The position numbers were made by a program, and so were the translations under genes. Shown one piece after another: positions 1 to 7,385 of a stretch of 57,407 nucleotides of DNA (position 1 is the first letter of the stretch; each line of letters opens with the position of its first letter). Source of the stretch: Clostridia bacterium (GTDB taxonomy: Bacteria; Bacillota; Clostridia; Oscillospirales; Acutalibacteraceae). The stretch spans positions 1 to 57,407 of the forward strand of contig JAFQFY010000077.1 of assembly GCA_017398485.1 (NCBI GenBank), given 5' to 3'. The notes under the pieces were generated by a model, which did not search any database, was not told the origin of the DNA, and was given only the letters and a program-made list of their open reading frames with translations.

Positions 1-1385
1 GAGACGTTTACGATGCCGTTTGCGTCGATGTCGAAAGTGACTTCGATCTGCGGCACGCCGCGGCGCGCCGGAGCGATGCCGTCGAGGTGGAACATGCCGA
101 GGGTCTTGTTATCCTTGGCAAATTCGCGCTCGCCCTGCAACACATGCACCTCAACGGAGGGCTGGTTGTCGGCGGCGGTGGAGAAGATCTGGCTCTTCTT
201 GGTGGGGATGGTGGTGTTACGATCGATGACCTTGGTCATGACGCCGCCCATGGTCTCCACGCCGAGCGAGAGGGGCGTGACGTCGAGCAGCAACAGGCCC
301 TTGACCTCGCCGCCGAGCACACCTGCCTGCAACGCGGCGCCCATGGCGACGCATTCGTCGGGGTTGATGCCCTTGAACGGCTCTTTGCCCATGAACTTCT
401 GCACCGCTTCCTGCACGGCAGGGATACGGGTGGAGCCGCCGACGAGCAGGACTTTGTCGATCTGCGCGGCGGTCAGGCCGGAGTCGGACAGTGCCTGACG
501 CACGGGAGTCATGGTCGCCTCCACCAGAGAGGCGGTCAGCTCGTTGAACTTCGCGCGGGTCAGGGTGACGTCGAGGTGCTTGGGTACGGTGACGCCGTCG
601 TTGATGACCGCGGTGATGAAGGGGATGTTGATGTTGCAGGTGGTGGCACCCGACAGCGCGATCTTCGCCTTTTCGGCCTCGTCGCGCAGACGCTGTACGG
701 CGACCTTGTCGCCGCTCAGATCGATGCCGTTCTCCGCCTTGAAGGTGGCAAGCAGCCACTCGACGATCTTCTGGTCGAAGTCGTCGCCGCCCAGGCGGTT
801 GTTACCGGCGGTGGCGAGCACTTCCTGCACGCCGTCGCCCATCTCAATAATGGACACGTCAAAGGTGCCGCCGCCGAGGTCGTACACCATGATCTTCTGA
901 TCGTTTTCCTTGTCGATGCCGTAGGCGAGGGCCGCGGCGGTGGGTTCGTTGATGATGCGCTTGACCTCGAGGCCGGCGATCTTACCGGCGTCCTTGGTCG
1001 CCTGGCGCTGTGCGTCGGTGAAGTAAGCGGGCACAGTGATGACCGCTTCGGTCACGGTGTCGCCCAGATACGCCTCGGCATCCTGCTTGAGCTTGGCGAG
1101 GGTCATTGCGGAGATCTCCTGCGGCGTGTAAGCCTTGCCGTCAATGGTGACCTTGCGATCGGTACCCATGTCGCGCTTGATGGACGCGATGGTGCGATCG
1201 GGAGCGGAGACGGCCTGCTGCTTGGCGACGCGACCGACGATGCGTTCGCCGTCCTTCTTGAACGCCACGACGGAAGGGGTGGTACGTGCGCCTTCGGCGT
1301 TGGGGATAACGACCGCTTCGCCGCCTTCGATAACGGCGACGCACGAGTTGGTAGTACCTAAGTCAATACCGATGATTTTTGCCAT
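1..1385 (-). CDS. dnaK: Molecular chaperone DnaK (Hsp70), C-terminus cut by window edge
   Basis: ATP-dependent cytosolic Hsp70 chaperone working with GrpE and DnaJ. About 461 residues are present: the N-terminal [10 protein letters not shown] phosphate-binding motif, the [10 protein letters not shown] motif, the [11 protein letters not shown] motif, and the start of the substrate-binding domain ([18 protein letters not shown]), ending near [15 protein letters not shown] full DnaK is about 610-640 residues, so roughly 150-170 C-terminal residues lie beyond the left edge. The start is the ATG at 1383-1385, preceded on the minus strand by a GGAGGT ribosome binding site. It is third in the order hrcA-grpE-dnaK, about 70 bases after grpE, and should share the CIRCE-controlled promoter. 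dnaJ is expected next but is outside the window. Identification is certain from sequence motifs. Confidence 0.98.
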   Translation of the reverse strand, partial: MAKIIGIDLGTTNSCVAVIEGGEAVVIPNAEGARTTPSVVAFKKDGERIVGRVAKQQAVSAPDRTIASIKRDMGTDRKVTIDGKAYTPQEISAMTLAKLKQDAEAYLGDTVTEAVITVPAYFTDAQRQATKDAGKIAGLEVKRIINEPTAAALAYGIDKENDQKIMVYDLGGGTFDVSIIEMGDGVQEVLATAGNNRLGGDDFDQKIVEWLLATFKAENGIDLSGDKVAVQRLRDEAEKAKIALSGATTCNINIPFITAVINDGVTVPKHLDVTLTRAKFNELTASLVEATMTPVRQALSDSGLTAAQIDKVLLVGGSTRIPAVQEAVQKFMGKEPFKGINPDECVAMGAALQAGVLGGEVKGLLLLDVTPLSLGVETMGGVMTKVIDRNTTIPTKKSQIFSTAADNQPSVEVHVLQGEREFAKDNKTLGMFHLDGIAPARRGVPQIEVTFDIDANGIVNV

Positions 1386-1456
1386 AATAATTACCTCCAT
1401 TAATATAAAACGGTGTGTTGATGTGTTTATCTAAAAGGAATGTGTCCTTATTAGCC

Positions 1457-1990
1457 TTAGTTAGCGACCTTGACCATCGCGGGACGAAGCACGCGATCAC
1501 CGACCTTATAGCCCTCTTGGAACACGGCGGTGACGGTATCCGGCTCGACGCCGTCGGCATCCTCGCGCATGACTGCGTTGTGCACGTTCGGATCAAAGGG
1601 CGCACCGAGTGCCTCGATCTTTTCAAGGCCGAGCTGTTGCAGCGCTTCCATGAACTGCCGCATCACCAGATCGACGCCTGCCTTGTAGTTTTCGCCGTTC
1701 TCCGACGCCATGGCTTTTTCCATGTTGTCGACGCTGGTCAACAGACCTGCGAGCAGTTCGGCTTTGGTGAATGCACCGATCTGTAATTTCTCCTGCTCGG
1801 TGCGGCGCTTGTAGTTGGCGTATTCCGCGAGTATGCGCTGGTATTGATCGCGTGCCGCCTCTAATTCTTTTTGCACCGCTTCGAGTTTGTTTTCCAACTC
1901 GGCGGTTTTAGAGGACTTGCGCGGCTTCTTATCCTCTTTCGGTTGTGTTTCGGCGGCTTGCTGAGTCGTCACTTTCTTTTCGTCTTCCAC
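1457..1990 (-). CDS. grpE: Nucleotide exchange factor GrpE
   Basis: GrpE releases ADP from DnaK and resets the chaperone cycle. The 177-residue protein has a charged, low-complexity N-terminus (about residues 1-30), a long coiled-coil dimerisation helix (about 30-90, with the YQRILAEYANYKRRTE motif) and a C-terminal beta domain ending in GYKVGDRVLRPAMVKVA, the family signature. The length is normal. The start is a GTG at 1988-1990 with an AGGAGG site nine bases upstream; hrcA ends 26 bases before it, so the two are co-transcribed. Between grpE and dnaK there is a small inverted repeat (AAGGA/TCCTT) that could be an mRNA-processing hairpin, but this is only a guess. Confidence 0.97.
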   Translation of the reverse strand: MEDEKKVTTQQAAETQPKEDKKPRKSSKTAELENKLEAVQKELEAARDQYQRILAEYANYKRRTEQEKLQIGAFTKAELLAGLLTSVDNMEKAMASENGENYKAGVDLVMRQFMEALQQLGLEKIEALGAPFDPNVHNAVMREDADGVEPDTVTAVFQEGYKVGDRVLRPAMVKVAN

Positions 1991-2016
1991 GGTGGTGCCT
2001 CCTGTGTCTATGTCGG

Positions 2017-3063
2017 TCAGCGCATATCCAGCGCTGCGCTTTTTTCGAACAGTTCACCGAGCAGACACCCGATGGACTGTGCAAAATATTCAATAAGCGG
2101 GATGATGGCGGCGTAGTTCATGCGCATCGGCCCGACGACGCCGATAACGCCGCTGCCGATCTCACCGAGCGAATAGCGCGTGGTGATCAGCGAGGAGCTG
2201 CCGAGCGTCGGCGCGTCGTCGCCGCACAGCACGCGCACGCCGTCTTGCGGTGTGTTCTCCAGCGTCGAGCAGAGCTGCTGGCGGTCGCCGAGCACATTCA
2301 TCATGGCACGAGCCTGTTCGAGCTCGTAGTCGGGATGTCGCAAGAGATTGAGTTGACCGGCGGATACCGCCTTGCTGTCGGCACTCTCCTGCACCAGCTC
2401 ATAGAACGCCGAGAGGATCGGCGCCACGGCCAGACCGAGTTCGCCGAGCTCGATGATGATCTCCTGCATTGCCGCCACGGTGATGGTGTCGAGGGGCTTG
2501 TTAAGGAAACGATGGCACATATAATCGGCCAACGCGACCGCGACCTTGCTGGGGATATCGCGCTGACAGCGGCACATGCGGGTGCGCAGGAATCCGTTGT
2601 CGAGCGCGAGCATCACCGCCATGTTGCGCGGGGACATTTGCAGAATGTCGATGCGGCTGATGCTCGAGCCGACCTCATCGGGTCGCGTGGCGACCGCCGC
2701 CAAGCCCGTCAGGTCGGCGAGTGCACGGCAGGTGTCCTCCAACAAACGCGTTGCGTCGCCGGATGCACCGGCGAGTGCCTCGTCGATGAGCTGTGTCTCC
2801 TGCGGCGCGAGAGGGCGCTTTTGCATGAGCTGTTCGACGTATAGCTTGAACGCCTTGGCCGTCGGCAGGCGACCGGCGGAGGTGTGCGGCTGTTCGAGAT
2901 AGCCGGCGGAGACGAGCACCGTCATGTCGTTGCGGATGGTTGCCGACGACACGTTGTTGCCGAACTGCTCGGCGAGAGCTTTGGAGCCGACCGGCTCACC
3001 GGTGTCGATATAGGATTCGACGATGGCTTTGAGGATCCGCATTTTGCGATCGTCCAACTGCAT
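2017..3063 (-). CDS. hrcA: Heat-inducible transcription repressor HrcA
   Basis: HrcA binds the CIRCE operator and represses the chaperone operons; GroEL normally activates it, so unfolded protein relieves repression. The 348-residue protein begins with a winged-helix DNA-binding region (about residues 1-75; MRILKAIVESYIDTGEPVGS, SSATIRNDM) and continues with the GAF-like and dimerisation domains, with the C-terminal GSGVIGVVGPMRMNYAAIIPLI motif typical of the family. The start ATG at 3061-3063 has a GAAAGGAGG site upstream. It is the first gene of the operon, directly downstream of its own tandem operator, so it should be autoregulated. Nothing is missing or unusual in the protein. Confidence 0.98.
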   Translation of the reverse strand: MQLDDRKMRILKAIVESYIDTGEPVGSKALAEQFGNNVSSATIRNDMTVLVSAGYLEQPHTSAGRLPTAKAFKLYVEQLMQKRPLAPQETQLIDEALAGASGDATRLLEDTCRALADLTGLAAVATRPDEVGSSISRIDILQMSPRNMAVMLALDNGFLRTRMCRCQRDIPSKVAVALADYMCHRFLNKPLDTITVAAMQEIIIELGELGLAVAPILSAFYELVQESADSKAVSAGQLNLLRHPDYELEQARAMMNVLGDRQQLCSTLENTPQDGVRVLCGDDAPTLGSSSLITTRYSLGEIGSGVIGVVGPMRMNYAAIIPLIEYFAQSIGCLLGELFEKSAALDMR

Positions 3064-3094
3064 GGGTGCGCCTCCTTTCGATAGTATAACGCGT

Positions 3095-3144
3095 TTAGCA
3101 CTCGTTATTCGCGAGAACTAGCACTCTTGCTTGTCGAGTGCTAA
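3095..3144. promoter_or_regulatory. Tandem CIRCE operators (HrcA binding sites)
   Basis: One near-perfect CIRCE element lies at 3118-3144: CTAGCACTC, nine bases, GAGTGCTAA. A second, weaker copy lies at 3095-3121: TTAGCACTC, nine bases, GAGAACTAG. The right arm of the weak copy overlaps the left arm of the strong copy by four bases. Both lie just downstream of the hrcA -10 element, so bound HrcA would block RNA polymerase or early elongation. Confidence 0.95.
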
Positions 3145-3148
3145 ATAT

Positions 3149-3177
3149 AGTGTACCACGCATTCGCATATCTGTCAA
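3149..3177 (-). promoter_or_regulatory. Promoter of hrcA-grpE-dnaK
   Basis: Read on the minus strand, TTGACA (3172-3177), a 17-base spacer and TACACT (3149-3154). The CIRCE elements follow the -10 directly. This is a housekeeping sigma-A type promoter. Confidence 0.88.
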
Positions 3178-3225
3178 TAGTCAAATGTGAATTATTTGTA
3201 AAAGTAAAAAAATCCCTTTTTATAG

Positions 3226-3254
3226 TTGTATCTTGCGTAGGTTTTTGCTATACT
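3226..3254 (+). promoter_or_regulatory. Promoter of the 85-residue small protein gene
   Basis: TTGTAT (3226-3231), 17-base spacer, TATACT (3249-3254). A strong AAGGAGGA ribosome binding site follows at about 3273-3280. Confidence 0.8.
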
Positions 3255-3287
3255 ATCTTTAGCACATGAAGCAAGGAGGAATTTATC

Positions 3288-3545
3288 ATGGAAGGCATAC
3301 AGATTCACGATTTTGATTTTAACAGACTCATGGAGTTTGTGGCAACGACCAAGGGCGAGGTGTTCCTGCGCACGAATGAGGGTGACGTACTCAACCTCAA
3401 GAGCCGTTTGACCCAGTTGCTGGTGCTGTCCGGTGCGATCGAGCAGGGCACCATCAGTGAAGCGACGATCATCTGCTCGGATAAGGATGAGGAATCGGCT
3501 TTGTTCCGTCTGAATCTCTACGGCGAGTCGAGCGAAGAAGAGTAA
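3288..3545 (+). CDS. Small acidic conserved protein of unknown function
   Basis: An 85-residue soluble, acidic protein with no membrane segment, signal peptide or cysteine pair; there is a single Cys in the sequence TIICSDKDEE. The central segment (GEVFLRTNEGDVLNLKS) looks like a beta hairpin, followed by a hydrophobic helix (RLTQLLVLSGAI). I recognise similar short proteins in other Clostridia but know no function. It is a single-gene unit: its own sigma-A promoter, a near-perfect AAGGAGGA site seven bases before the ATG, and a strong terminator right after the stop codon. This clean transcription unit suggests high expression. It is convergent with the kinase-like gene at 3604-5256. No function is assigned. 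Confidence 0.85.
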   Translation: MEGIQIHDFDFNRLMEFVATTKGEVFLRTNEGDVLNLKSRLTQLLVLSGAIEQGTISEATIICSDKDEESALFRLNLYGESSEEE

Positions 3546-3552
3546 TGAAACG

Positions 3553-3593
3553 AAAGAACGTCGCGGCAAGCATTTCTTGCCGCGACGTTCTTT
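3553..3593. terminator. Bidirectional intrinsic terminator
   Basis: An 18-base-pair perfect stem (3553-3570 with 3576-3593) with a five-base loop and T/A tracts on both sides. It separates the convergent small gene and the kinase-like gene. Confidence 0.92.
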
Positions 3594-3603
3594 ATTTTAT
3601 ACC

Positions 3604-5256
3604 TTATTCGAAGAAATCGTCCGGAATGCTGATGTCGGGGATCGGTTCGTCCTCGTTCGGCTCTTCCGCGGTTTGTTCGACGTAGCTTACGCGCAGGTGA
3701 ATCGTATCACCGACGAGTTTGACCGTGCCGGCGGCAGGGTCAGTGCCCTCAACGTAGCCTTTCTCCACGTCGGTGGCGAGCAACTTGTCGATCTCGACCT
3801 TAAAGCCTAACGCTTCCAGATACAGCTTGGCGTGTTCCTCCTTCCAGCCGGAGAGATCCGGGACCGTGATGCTGTCGTCTTTGCCGAGGCTGACGATGAT
3901 GGTGATGGTATCTCCTTTATCCAAGCTGGTTCCGGGAGCCGGATCCTGCGACAGGACGACGCCCTTGTCCTTGCTGCTGTATTCCTTGTGACCAACCACG
4001 ATATTGAAATTCTCGCAGTCTTTATCCTCGCGCAGATCGAAGTAGTATTTGCCGACCAGCGACGGGGCGGAATGCTTGTTGGGTCTCTTGGTGGTCGTGG
4101 TGGTGGAGCTCAGGCTCGGCAGTGAGGTGACCGGTTCGCTGCTGTTGCCGTTTTGTCTGTCGCCGGAAAGCAGGACCACTACCGTGCCGATGAGCAAGCC
4201 CAGAGCGACGAGCACGCCGAGGATGATGAGCAGGAGGTTGAGCGATTTTTTGCTTTTCTTTTTCTTGGGCTCGGTGTCGATGCCCTCGTCGATGAGAGCG
4301 CTGACGCCGGGCTCCATAGACAGTTGCTTATGGAATTCGGTAACCGTTGCGGTACGTTCGTCGGTGTCGACCTGCAAGGCGTTAAACAGCGCGATGCATA
4401 CCTGCTGGGTCAGTTCGTCTGCGATCTCCGCCGACATAAACAGATCGTCGGAATCGGCGGCACGGTTATTGCCGGCAGGCGGTTCGTTGCCGGTCACGGT
4501 GCGGAAGATGGTCGCGGCGATGCCGTAGACGTCGGTCGCCTCACCGATCTGACTGCCTGCGTCATACTGTTCCGGTGCGGCATAGCCGGTCGCCAGATGC
4601 GGTTGCAGGTCACTGCCGACGCGACGGGCAGCGGCAATGGAGAAGCCGCGCAGATGCGGCTTGCCGTCCTCGCTGATAAGGATGTTATCCGGGCAGATGG
4701 CAAGATGCTGAATGTTGGCGGCGGCGAGCTGTTCGACGCAGGTCATCAGCATCATGAACAGAGGGCGCGCTTCTTGCCAGGGGATGCGGCCGCCGGCACG
4801 CGCGATCTTCTTGGAGAGGGTCTCGCCCTCACAATAGTCCGACACGGCGTAACAGGTGCCGTTTTCCTCGAAAATATCGTAGATCGGGATCATGTTAGGC
4901 AGTTCCTTCATGCGCGCGAGCGAACGCATGGTGCTGCGGAAGGCCTTTTCGTAGCCTTCAAAGGCGTATTCGCTGCCGATGAGCGCTTCCACACGGCCGT
5001 CGGCGCGGCGGCAGAGGTTGCCGGGGTAGTATTCCTGAATGAAGCAGGGCTCCTTGACCGCCTTGTCGTAGCCGAGATAGAACAGGCTGTCGCTGCCCGC
5101 ATGCACCAGCCGACCGACGATATAGTGTTCCTGCAATACCGTACGCACCGGCAGGGCGTTTTCAGGATTTTGGGAGTCGGCGGAGAAACCGCAGATGCGG
5201 CATACGTCGTCCCCGTCCGGCAGCGGATTCAAACAACCTAAACAAATAGTGGCCAT
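3604..5256 (-). CDS. Zinc-ribbon, kinase-like (probable pseudokinase), PASTA-domain membrane protein
   Basis: A 550-residue protein. Residues 5-22 form a CxxC...CxxC zinc ribbon (C5, C8, C19, C22). Residues about 45-315 have the Ser/Thr kinase fold, including an APE motif (227-229) and D242/R301 late-lobe residues. Then come a Lys-rich stop (331-337), one membrane span (about 339-363), a Thr-rich linker and two PASTA-like repeats (about 395-455 and 460-525), ending in an acidic tail. The kinase catalytic residues are absent: the VAIK-type lysine is Q74 (FIQEYYP), HRD is H184-L185-A186 followed by ICPDN, and DFG is R203-G204-F205. I infer a pseudokinase that may sense cell-wall fragments through PASTA domains and signal by binding. 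The start ATG has an AGGAGGT site. It is the last gene of the dnaD-dnaI unit, 30 bases after dnaI. Confidence 0.85.
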   Translation of the reverse strand: MATICLGCLNPLPDGDDVCRICGFSADSQNPENALPVRTVLQEHYIVGRLVHAGSDSLFYLGYDKAVKEPCFIQEYYPGNLCRRADGRVEALIGSEYAFEGYEKAFRSTMRSLARMKELPNMIPIYDIFEENGTCYAVSDYCEGETLSKKIARAGGRIPWQEARPLFMMLMTCVEQLAAANIQHLAICPDNILISEDGKPHLRGFSIAAARRVGSDLQPHLATGYAAPEQYDAGSQIGEATDVYGIAATIFRTVTGNEPPAGNNRAADSDDLFMSAEIADELTQQVCIALFNALQVDTDERTATVTEFHKQLSMEPGVSALIDEGIDTEPKKKKSKKSLNLLLIILGVLVALGLLIGTVVVLLSGDRQNGNSSEPVTSLPSLSSTTTTTKRPNKHSAPSLVGKYYFDLREDKDCENFNIVVGHKEYSSKDKGVVLSQDPAPGTSLDKGDTITIIVSLGKDDSITVPDLSGWKEEHAKLYLEALGFKVEIDKLLATDVEKGYVEGTDPAAGTVKLVGDTIHLRVSYVEQTAEEPNEDEPIPDISIPDDFFE

Positions 5257-5286
5257 GGTATTACCTCCTGATCAAGGGTGGGATTT

Positions 5287-6270
5287 TCACTCCATCGCCC
5301 GACGGCGACGGAGCTGTCGGATATCTTTGCCGACGCACAGAAGCGGCTCGAAGCCGCCGTTGATGCGGCTGGCGATCTGGTCGCCGTAGCGCGTCGCGAT
5401 AGCGGAGAAGCCGAGATTGGTGCTGATGATGGTGGGTTTGTTTTCCAGTAGGCGGCCGTTGATGACGTTGTACAGGCACGCACGATAGAACGGGCTGTCA
5501 AACTCCATGCCGAGATCGTCGAGCACCAGCAGATCGCAGGCGATGAGCTGTTCCTCGCTGTCTCCCTCGGAGCGACCGAAATGCTCGCTCTCGAGTTTGC
5601 GCAGCAACGGTTGAACGGAGCTGTACACCACGCCGAATCCCTGCTCGGTGACCGCCTTGGCGATGGCGAGCGAGAGGTGGGTCTTACCGGTGCCGGTCGG
5701 GCCTTGCAGCAGCAAGCTCTGGGCGTTCGGGGTGAATGCGGCGGCGTATTCGCGGCAGTAGGTGATGATGCCCTGCATCTGTTCGCGCGGCGAGATGCCC
5801 AGCCGCGCGTCGACGGTATCGTCGTAGTAGCCGAGCTGCATATCGTCAAAGTCGGTCAGCTTCATGCAGGACAGCCCCGATAACTGACGGCACGCCTCGT
5901 CTTTGAGCAACTGTGAAAAGCAGGCGCACATACGACCGTTCGCGTAGCCGGTGTCCTCGCAATGCGGGCAGGTGTATTGCGGCTCGAAATTGTCCCGTTC
6001 GTAGCCTGCTTTATGCAATAACTCTGCCATCTCCTTCTGCAAGCGCAGGTTCTCCTCGCGAATGCGCGCGATCTCCCGCTCGCTGTTGCCGGTGAGGATG
6101 GCGTGCGCGACCGCCGGGATCGCGGCGGCGAGCTGCTGTTCAATTTCTTTTAATCGCGGGATCTGCTCACACAAGCGCGCACGCATGGCGGCGGCGCGAT
6201 TGGTGGCTTGCCCGCGTCGTTGTTCAAGCTGCGCGCGCGCAGCCGCGATGACCTGAGGATCGTAGGCCAT
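5287..6270 (-). CDS. DnaC/DnaI-like helicase loader ATPase
   Basis: AAA+ ATPase of the DnaC/DnaI/IstB family, expected to load the replicative helicase DnaB/DnaC. The 327-residue protein has an N-terminal helical, coiled-coil region (1-95), a zinc-binding CPHC...CAC cluster (C101, C104, C115, C117) like that of Bacillus DnaI, and the ATPase domain with Walker A GPTGTGKT (190-197), Walker B LLVLDDLGME, sensor-1 TIISTNLGFS and an arginine finger region near the C-terminus (RYGDQIASRI). The neighbour immediately upstream (16-base gap) is a DnaD-like protein, the usual partner in Firmicutes primosome assembly. The start ATG has a GGAGGC site within the gap. The identification as loader is firm; whether it is the main chromosomal loader is inferred from context. 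Confidence 0.92.
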   Translation of the reverse strand: MAYDPQVIAAARAQLEQRRGQATNRAAAMRARLCEQIPRLKEIEQQLAAAIPAVAHAILTGNSEREIARIREENLRLQKEMAELLHKAGYERDNFEPQYTCPHCEDTGYANGRMCACFSQLLKDEACRQLSGLSCMKLTDFDDMQLGYYDDTVDARLGISPREQMQGIITYCREYAAAFTPNAQSLLLQGPTGTGKTHLSLAIAKAVTEQGFGVVYSSVQPLLRKLESEHFGRSEGDSEEQLIACDLLVLDDLGMEFDSPFYRACLYNVINGRLLENKPTIISTNLGFSAIATRYGDQIASRINGGFEPLLCVGKDIRQLRRRRAME

Positions 6271-6285
6271 AGAGATGCCTCCTGC

Positions 6286-7245
6286 TTATTTCTTGAATTT
6301 GGGGCGATAGCGCAGCAGATCCTTTTCGAATTCATCGAATTCCAGACTGCTTTGCTCGGGGTTGGTAGCGGCGACGCCCTTCTTTTTGGCAGGCGCGGCG
6401 CTCGGGATCTTGTCGGGGTGGTCGATCCCCTCCGCCAGCCAACGCTCAAGGATCTTATCCATATAAGAGAAGAAGGACGGGGTGATTTTCCGGATCTTTT
6501 CACGCGTGATATCGGCGGCTTTGAGCAGCATCGCTTCACTGAAACGCCACTGCATGAGCCACTTTTCCGCAAGCTCTGCCTGCGCGGCGCTCAACGCCTT
6601 GGGCGCGTCGAGCAGCTTGGCTACGCGCTCGCCTGCCAGACGGCACGCTTCGAGATAGCGGATGTGTCCGTCCACCGCGCTGATGGTGGCGATGTCGCGA
6701 TCGCACCAGTCGAGCGCTAACTTTTCCACGTAGCGCATATTGCCCTTGCCGATGGACACGGCGTAGGCGATCTCCATAAGAATGACCTCCATCGGCAGAC
6801 CGACGGTGTCGTGCAGATACAGCAGAGTGGCGGTTTCGCTGTGCCCGATGGGTTTACCCAGACGGGCGGAAGCCGCCTCCACCAGCGTGGAGAATTCGGG
6901 ATGCCGTTTTTGGTATTGCAAAACTTCCTTGACCAACGGCTTGACGGGTGCAGGGCGCGCGTGCGGCGGCTCGTGCGCCGCCGCGGCGGTGACGGGCGCG
7001 GCGGTGGCCTGCGCGTCTGCCAGAATACCCTGTTCGGCCCAGAAACGCAAACAGCCGTCGCACTCGTCGGCGGTCATGCCGAGAAACGCGGCGCAAGCGT
7101 CTGCGTCCCAATTTTCGTGACGGGAGAACCATAGCAGGACGCGCAACTGCTCCGCCGACGCGAGCGACAAGCATGCGTCGGCCACGCCGTCGGGCAGCGC
7201 GAACACACCGCGCATTGCCGTCGGATTCCAGATATAATCCGCCAT
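6286..7245 (-). CDS. DnaD-like primosomal/replication initiation protein
   Basis: A 319-residue protein with an N-terminal winged-helix region (about 1-85, ADYIWNPTAMRGVFALPD...), a Pro/Ala-rich linker (about 86-110) and two tandem DnaD/DnaB2-type helical domains. Each ends in a YxxxIxxxW-like motif: YVEKLALDW and YMDKILERW. These domains bind single-stranded DNA and oligomerise during primosome assembly. I chose the ATG at 7243-7245 because a GGAGGAGA site sits just upstream; a longer frame to 7305 adds 20 residues with no ribosome site. The next gene is the DnaI-like loader, 16 bases away, supporting a replication-restart or initiation module. The C-terminus is basic (RYRPKFKK). Confidence 0.9.
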   Translation of the reverse strand: MADYIWNPTAMRGVFALPDGVADACLSLASAEQLRVLLWFSRHENWDADACAAFLGMTADECDGCLRFWAEQGILADAQATAAPVTAAAAHEPPHARPAPVKPLVKEVLQYQKRHPEFSTLVEAASARLGKPIGHSETATLLYLHDTVGLPMEVILMEIAYAVSIGKGNMRYVEKLALDWCDRDIATISAVDGHIRYLEACRLAGERVAKLLDAPKALSAAQAELAEKWLMQWRFSEAMLLKAADITREKIRKITPSFFSYMDKILERWLAEGIDHPDKIPSAAPAKKKGVAATNPEQSSLEFDEFEKDLLRYRPKFKK

Positions 7246-7334
7246 AGTTCTCCTCCTTTCACACATAGATATATTTATATTAACACACTTTTTCTCCCGA
7301 CGCAAGACTTCGGCGGAAAAATTCCCTGCGCGCG

Positions 7335-7373
7335 CAAAAAGAACAACGGCGGCTCCGTGCGGAGCCGCCGTTG
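7335..7373 (-). terminator. Intrinsic terminator of the Thr-rich lipoprotein gene
   Basis: A 13-base-pair GC-rich stem (7344-7356 with 7361-7373), four-base loop, then on the minus strand GTTCTTTTT. It lies directly after the stop codon of the gene at 7386-8372. Confidence 0.88.
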
Positions 7374-7385
7374 CCTTGGGCGAAA

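Noticed and set aside
87..1361. A 424-residue open frame antisense to dnaK
   Set aside because: Shadow of the dnaK codons with repetitive Gly/Asp/His composition and no start signal.
4153..5241. A 362-residue plus-strand frame across the kinase-like gene
   Set aside because: Antisense shadow with no ribosome site and no recognisable domain.
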